Positions 61,501 to 64,000 of a DNA stretch of 64,000 nucleotides are shown one piece after another. Positions within the stretch are counted from its first letter, which is position 1. Each line of letters starts with the position of its first letter. Position numbers and translations under genes: made by a program. The stretch spans positions 7,724,761 to 7,788,760 of the forward strand of contig JAJEKV010000051.1 of NCBI GenBank assembly GCA_021234155.1, in the 5' to 3' direction. The notes under the pieces are model-generated. The model was not told where the DNA came from and ran no database searches. It saw nothing but the letters and a program-made list of their open reading frames with translations. The stretch comes from Isoetes taiwanensis. Lineage: Eukaryota > Streptophyta > Lycopodiopsida > Isoetales > Isoetaceae.

Positions 61501-62900
61501 AGACTATGCAACTCCCTGGGCCACCTCACGCACACGCTACCAAAGACCTTTAGCAAAACGCCCACCCCTCGCTAACGCTAGCCACCATACCGCATATACC
61601 CTTCCAGATGAAAGGTATCGTTACAACTCCCCGCACTGCCGAACTGCAGATCGTACTTAAGGCCGCAAGTGTTCAAACTAACACCGCCCCGAGAAGGCCG
61701 AGTACCGCACTCGACCGACAAAACCCGAGGGTAATGACGCAATGGAGGCAGATGCACGTTACCCGGGCGCAGCGAGGGCACACCATCCACGCGCATGGGG
61801 AAGCATAGTGACCGTCATGCCTAGCATACTTCCTACTGCTCAACTGCCATTACAATAGGTGAAAGATAAGTCCCTGTGGACCTCAACTACAAACTTAACA
61901 AATCCAGACCATCGGGTCCTCTCAAATCCCTCGCATAAGCTGGTGCTGAACTGCAGAGCAATCTTCTACCGCCTACCATATTGAAATCCCTAACAACAAC
62001 TAAGCAACCTGAACCCACCAAGGGCTCTCGCCAAGAACTTATTCCTCCGGACCGTGGGTCTACAAAGCACCCTCACTGAGAAGGCTGATTAGGCATAAAC
62101 ATTAACGACCCCACTCTTGCCCGCCTCCAACCACTTAATTACGCTCACCAACAAACCTGCTCGGCCGCAGAGTATGTGACCTCGCATTAATCCATCTTCC
62201 AAGCAATAAGAGTACCCCCACTAGTCCGCCTTAAGAAGAAGCACAAAGCCAAACCGGGCCACCAACCATATTCATGAGCCTCGACATATCACCCCAGGAC
62301 ACTTATGCTCCCCGACGCAAATAATATCGACGAATCAGCTGGCGCTTAAAGAAATACTCGCCCTCTTACTACTAGAGTGACCGCACCCCCCATTCCAACC
62401 GAGGATCACCTATTCATATCTCGTGAGGAGAAGTATCCAAACACATGCCTACCACTGTGCCATCACCACCTACGAGTCAAAGATCTAGAGCCGAGGATTA
62501 ATCACAAAGAATGCGACTCCACAAACATTTACGGAGACATGCCCACTCCCAACACGGTTGAAGTCCCCTGTGCACCTCCCACAGTAGTCACAAGGGCCAC
62601 AACTGTGATATTCCACTTCCAACACGGTTGGAAGTCCCTCGTGCACTCCATAGAGTCATGGGCCACTCAGTTCTACCTCCAACCGGTTAAGTGCCACCAC
62701 CTCATGCTCAAGACATACCGCCATCGGGATATCCCGTGCTAGATCACCAAATTTCACAACCCTCGGCCTCCCCCTCGTGATCTACACACAACCAAATCAT
62801 CCGAAGCCTCCTCCCCAGCCACCACGCCCCTAGCCTCACATCAAAGGGCGCCAAAGAAGAAGCTCAGCCTGCCTCGCCCCACACCACCTCTCCCAACCAC
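58578..62900 (-). mobile_element. L1-type LINE, decayed
   Basis: A poly-A tail (T run at 58578-58585) marks the 3' end on the minus strand. Going leftward in order: endonuclease-like VVVRDFNMV near 61990, RT LNGFAKAYDSV near 60680, VRRGAAWHHFVLIVAEPLSVVF near 60500 (the RQGCPLAPFLFLLVAE motif), LTIQQVTLFS near 60370, then GCGMRFCGGCETLIGG, SMARVSHYC (the LSLAGRVTLIKSV motif) near 60080. The frames are broken throughout. The 5' end is not defined. Confidence 0.7.
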
Positions 62901-64000
62901 ACCACTCGCCCAACGCCACTTCACCGCACTACTCTGAAAGTCTCTCGCTCGCGGACCTCGGGGAATCAGGAATCCTGCCCTCAGAGATCAACACCTCGCA
63001 ACCCCTACCACATCACAAGCAATCTGCAAGCAGGACTAGCAGGATCATCAATGTGGTCAAATGGTAGCACAATAGATGGAAACATCCGGATCTCGTGAGC
63101 CATTCAAAAGCTTCCAAACTAAAAAGAAAATGCCGTGACCACTAATGCGACTTGAAGAGAAGTAGGCACAGGCCGCAAAGCAGTGTGAGCAACACAGATT
63201 CGGGGGACCGCATAAATAGAATGAGACAATATACACCTGTGCCACAATATAGAAACTAAGAAATCAGGGTAACCATCAGTCGAGGAAGATCCCGGACCGA
63301 ACCAACACGATTTTAACCGCCAAAGAACCGGGTGGACATTGCCGAGTATAATACTAATACAAATACATATGAATTTCACCAACGATCCACCCCCACTAAC
63401 CACTGTCGCGACAAGACTCCAAATTTCAAACATGATTATTAGGAAGAAATTATTTGGTAAGAATTCCCAGAGAGACCTATACCTAGTAAAACCAATCCGC
63501 CTCAGATGTCCAAAGAAGCCAAGAGCTAAACCTCCTCGCGGTCCAATACGTGAACCCGTGAAATAGCCCAACACCTAAAATGAAACTAGATTCTCACAAT
63601 CAACATGCCCGGTATGATCACATCTATCCATGGAGTCTCCGAAGAGTCATAGTCAACAAGAGTGATGATCCTCCACAAAACTTCGTGAGTTTTGAACACC
63701 TGCAGCTTCTACACCGGAAAGCTCATGCTTTAATCCAATTCAAACCCCTACTGAAAGTGGATGCGAAAGGCAACAAGGTTGCTCCGCCAGTCGGGCGCGA
63801 CAGGATTTGGGCCGCCAGCCTGCACCCCCTCGAGAGGTATCCGTGAGGCACCCCAGAGACACATCAGCTACATGCACCCTAGAAGAGGGCGATCACTGCT
63901 AGTGATCCCTTCCCGCTACGCGCAGGGTATCACGTGCATCCAGCCTAAAGGGGCATGCTTGATGGAATCAAGACCGAGTCTCCAAAACACAATCTACTTG
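62901..64000. other. Unassigned, possibly 5' part of the L1-type LINE
   Basis: The minus frame 63574-63119 is open for 151 codons, and a plus frame at 63580-63846 for 88 codons, but neither shows a motif I recognise. A LINE ORF1 or gag is possible from position only. Confidence 0.3.

Overview
The window is plant nuclear DNA. It holds two intact-looking intron-containing plant genes, a STAYGREEN-type Mg-dechelatase (29771-31009, +) and a plastid-type CBS-pair protein (39057-40203, -). Both lie in AT-rich, repeat-laden DNA with Copia, CACTA and LINE debris. The amount of transposon sequence and the mix of families suggest a large genome, possibly a fern or other non-seed plant. I cannot fix the species from sequence alone.

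The unusual part is 1.8-21.9 kb. It holds two copies of a DNA transposon with terminal inverted repeats that begin TTGCRWATTAAACGGGAG. The complete copy B (13650-21909, about 8.3 kb) carries two divergent genes. One is a leftward RNase H-type transposase of the DUF7869-like kind (motifs DGMD, QLDN, GHTHDQ). The other is a rightward gene encoding a ParB-like domain followed by a beta-class DNA amino-methyltransferase (motif IV DLPYGF, motif I DAFSGSGTT). Copy A (1807 to about 10220, inverted) keeps only the ParB-methyltransferase half, and a LINE of about 4.3 kb splits it. Both copies are broken by different mutations, so the family was once active and is decaying here. The introns and the divergent promoter region of the transposon hold many copies of the palindrome GTGTATTCYRGAATACAC. 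Several have flanking arms that differ between sites but still pair, and one array has a period of about 41 bp.

Layout: 1.4-1.8, 5.3-9.6 and 23.7-24.7 kb are three copies of one APE-type LINE family with short microsatellite tails and a conserved 3' hairpin. 10.2-13.6 kb is non-coding with several tandem duplications. 21.9-29.7 kb is mostly non-coding, with a foldback element and tandem repeats. 29.7-31.0 kb is the STAYGREEN gene. 36.7-37.3 kb is a CACTA end. 39.1-40.2 kb is the CBS gene. 41.4-41.9 kb is a GGATC-rich MITE. 46.7-58.1 kb is a nest of two Copia elements with a LINE fragment between them. 58.6-62.9 kb is a decayed L1-type LINE.

The two host genes act in the plastid (chlorophyll breakdown, and adenosyl-ligand sensing or redox regulation) and are not functionally tied to the transposons. 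All protein family calls come from motifs read by eye. No database search was run.
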